Positions 5,184 through 5,463 of a stretch of 5,463 nt of DNA are shown in pieces (the stretch's first letter is position 1; every line of letters starts with the position of its first letter). The notes under the pieces were generated by a model. That model was not told where the DNA came from, ran no database searches, and saw only the letters and a program-made list of their open reading frames with translations. Position numbers and translations under genes: made by a program. The DNA is from Nitrosomonadales bacterium (lineage in GTDB: Bacteria > Pseudomonadota > Gammaproteobacteria > Burkholderiales > Gallionellaceae): contig QJWF01000045.1 of the NCBI GenBank assembly GCA_003235435.1, positions 1-5,463 on the forward strand, written 5' to 3'.

Positions 5184-5463
5184 TTACTTTGCACCTGACC
5201 AGCTAGATTTCCCCACCTTGGCAATTATCTGTGTGCCGTATTGTTCGCCTTCCTTTAAACGCAGCTCGAACAAACCCTCAACCGCTTTTACAACTCGATC
5301 GCGATTTTTCCCACCATGTGTGTCGAGCTGCTGGTTGCAGTTCGGGCAAAGATAACGAAGTTTTTCGGGACGGTTATCTAGGTTGTTACCGTCTACGTGG
5401 TCGACGATTAATAGCAGTTTCTGGCCACGCCAAATTAGTTCTTGAGTGTGGAATTGGCAGTCT
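5184..5463 (-). CDS. HNH endonuclease, C-terminal 92 residues (5' end cut by window edge)
   Basis: Partial gene; the N-terminus lies beyond 5463. The visible 92 residues contain a typical HNH/zinc module: CQFH then W.G (visible residues 2-13), a hydrophobic strand leading to DHVDG (21-25, with the catalytic-type His22), DNRPEKLRYLCPNC (29-42) and a D-T..GKN segment (47-53). CPNC and the earlier C-x2-H probably bind a structural zinc. HNH proteins nick or cut DNA in phage, restriction or mobile-element contexts, so the fold implies nuclease activity but not the role. In close relatives as I recall them the segment reads RxENLR; here the Asn is Lys (34), and the residue after CPNC is Asn (43) where many have His or Asp. 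The Asn43 form is common, but the Lys34 change may reduce activity. The coding sequence is more AT-rich than the patatin gene. The stop is TAA at 5186-5184. Confidence 0.85.
   Translation of the reverse strand, partial: DCQFHTQELIWRGQKLLLIVDHVDGNNLDNRPEKLRYLCPNCNQQLDTHGGKNRDRVVKAVEGLFELRLKEGEQYGTQIIAKVGKSSWSGAK

Overview
The window looks like chromosomal DNA from a Gram-negative proteobacterium. I favour a betaproteobacterium, but that is inference from gene style and moderate-to-high GC, not from any marker gene. Signal peptides, an outer-membrane-type lipoprotein and a FecR-domain protein imply a two-membrane envelope. There are no rRNA, tRNA, CRISPR or transposase genes. Every supported gene lies on the minus strand, so transcription runs from high to low coordinates.

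Layout in transcription order: (1) 5463-5184, the 3' end of an HNH endonuclease cut by the window edge. (2) 5183-4998, a gene-free gap with two mutually exclusive hairpins and one copy of a GGGGACAGAAC motif. (3) 4997-4080, a secreted, all-helical 305-residue protein, followed after 35 bp by a 193-residue serine/threonine-rich lipoprotein (4044-3463); the two are probably co-transcribed. (4) 3462-3335, a gap with a weak terminator-like signal and the second GGGGACAGAAC copy. (5) 3334-2999, a small 111-residue protein with a strong ribosome binding site, followed after 38 bp by a six-helix membrane protein (2960-2310). (6) 2309-2154, a leader region with repeated AAAGGA/TCCTTT blocks and a possible 25-codon leader peptide overlapping the next start. 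(7) 2153-1359, an exported FecR-domain protein with an arginine-rich tail. (8) 1358-1183, a gap with a perfect 9-bp-arm palindrome sitting on a good promoter. (9) 1182-25, a patatin-like phospholipase with an intact Ser-Asp dyad.

Most of the products are membrane or exported proteins, but nothing in the sequence shows that they form one pathway. The firm functional calls are the patatin-like lipase, the FecR domain and the HNH fold; the other four main genes are of unknown function. No clearly novel system is visible. The most interesting signals are regulatory: the palindrome on the patatin promoter, and the competing hairpins plus leader peptide in front of the FecR gene.
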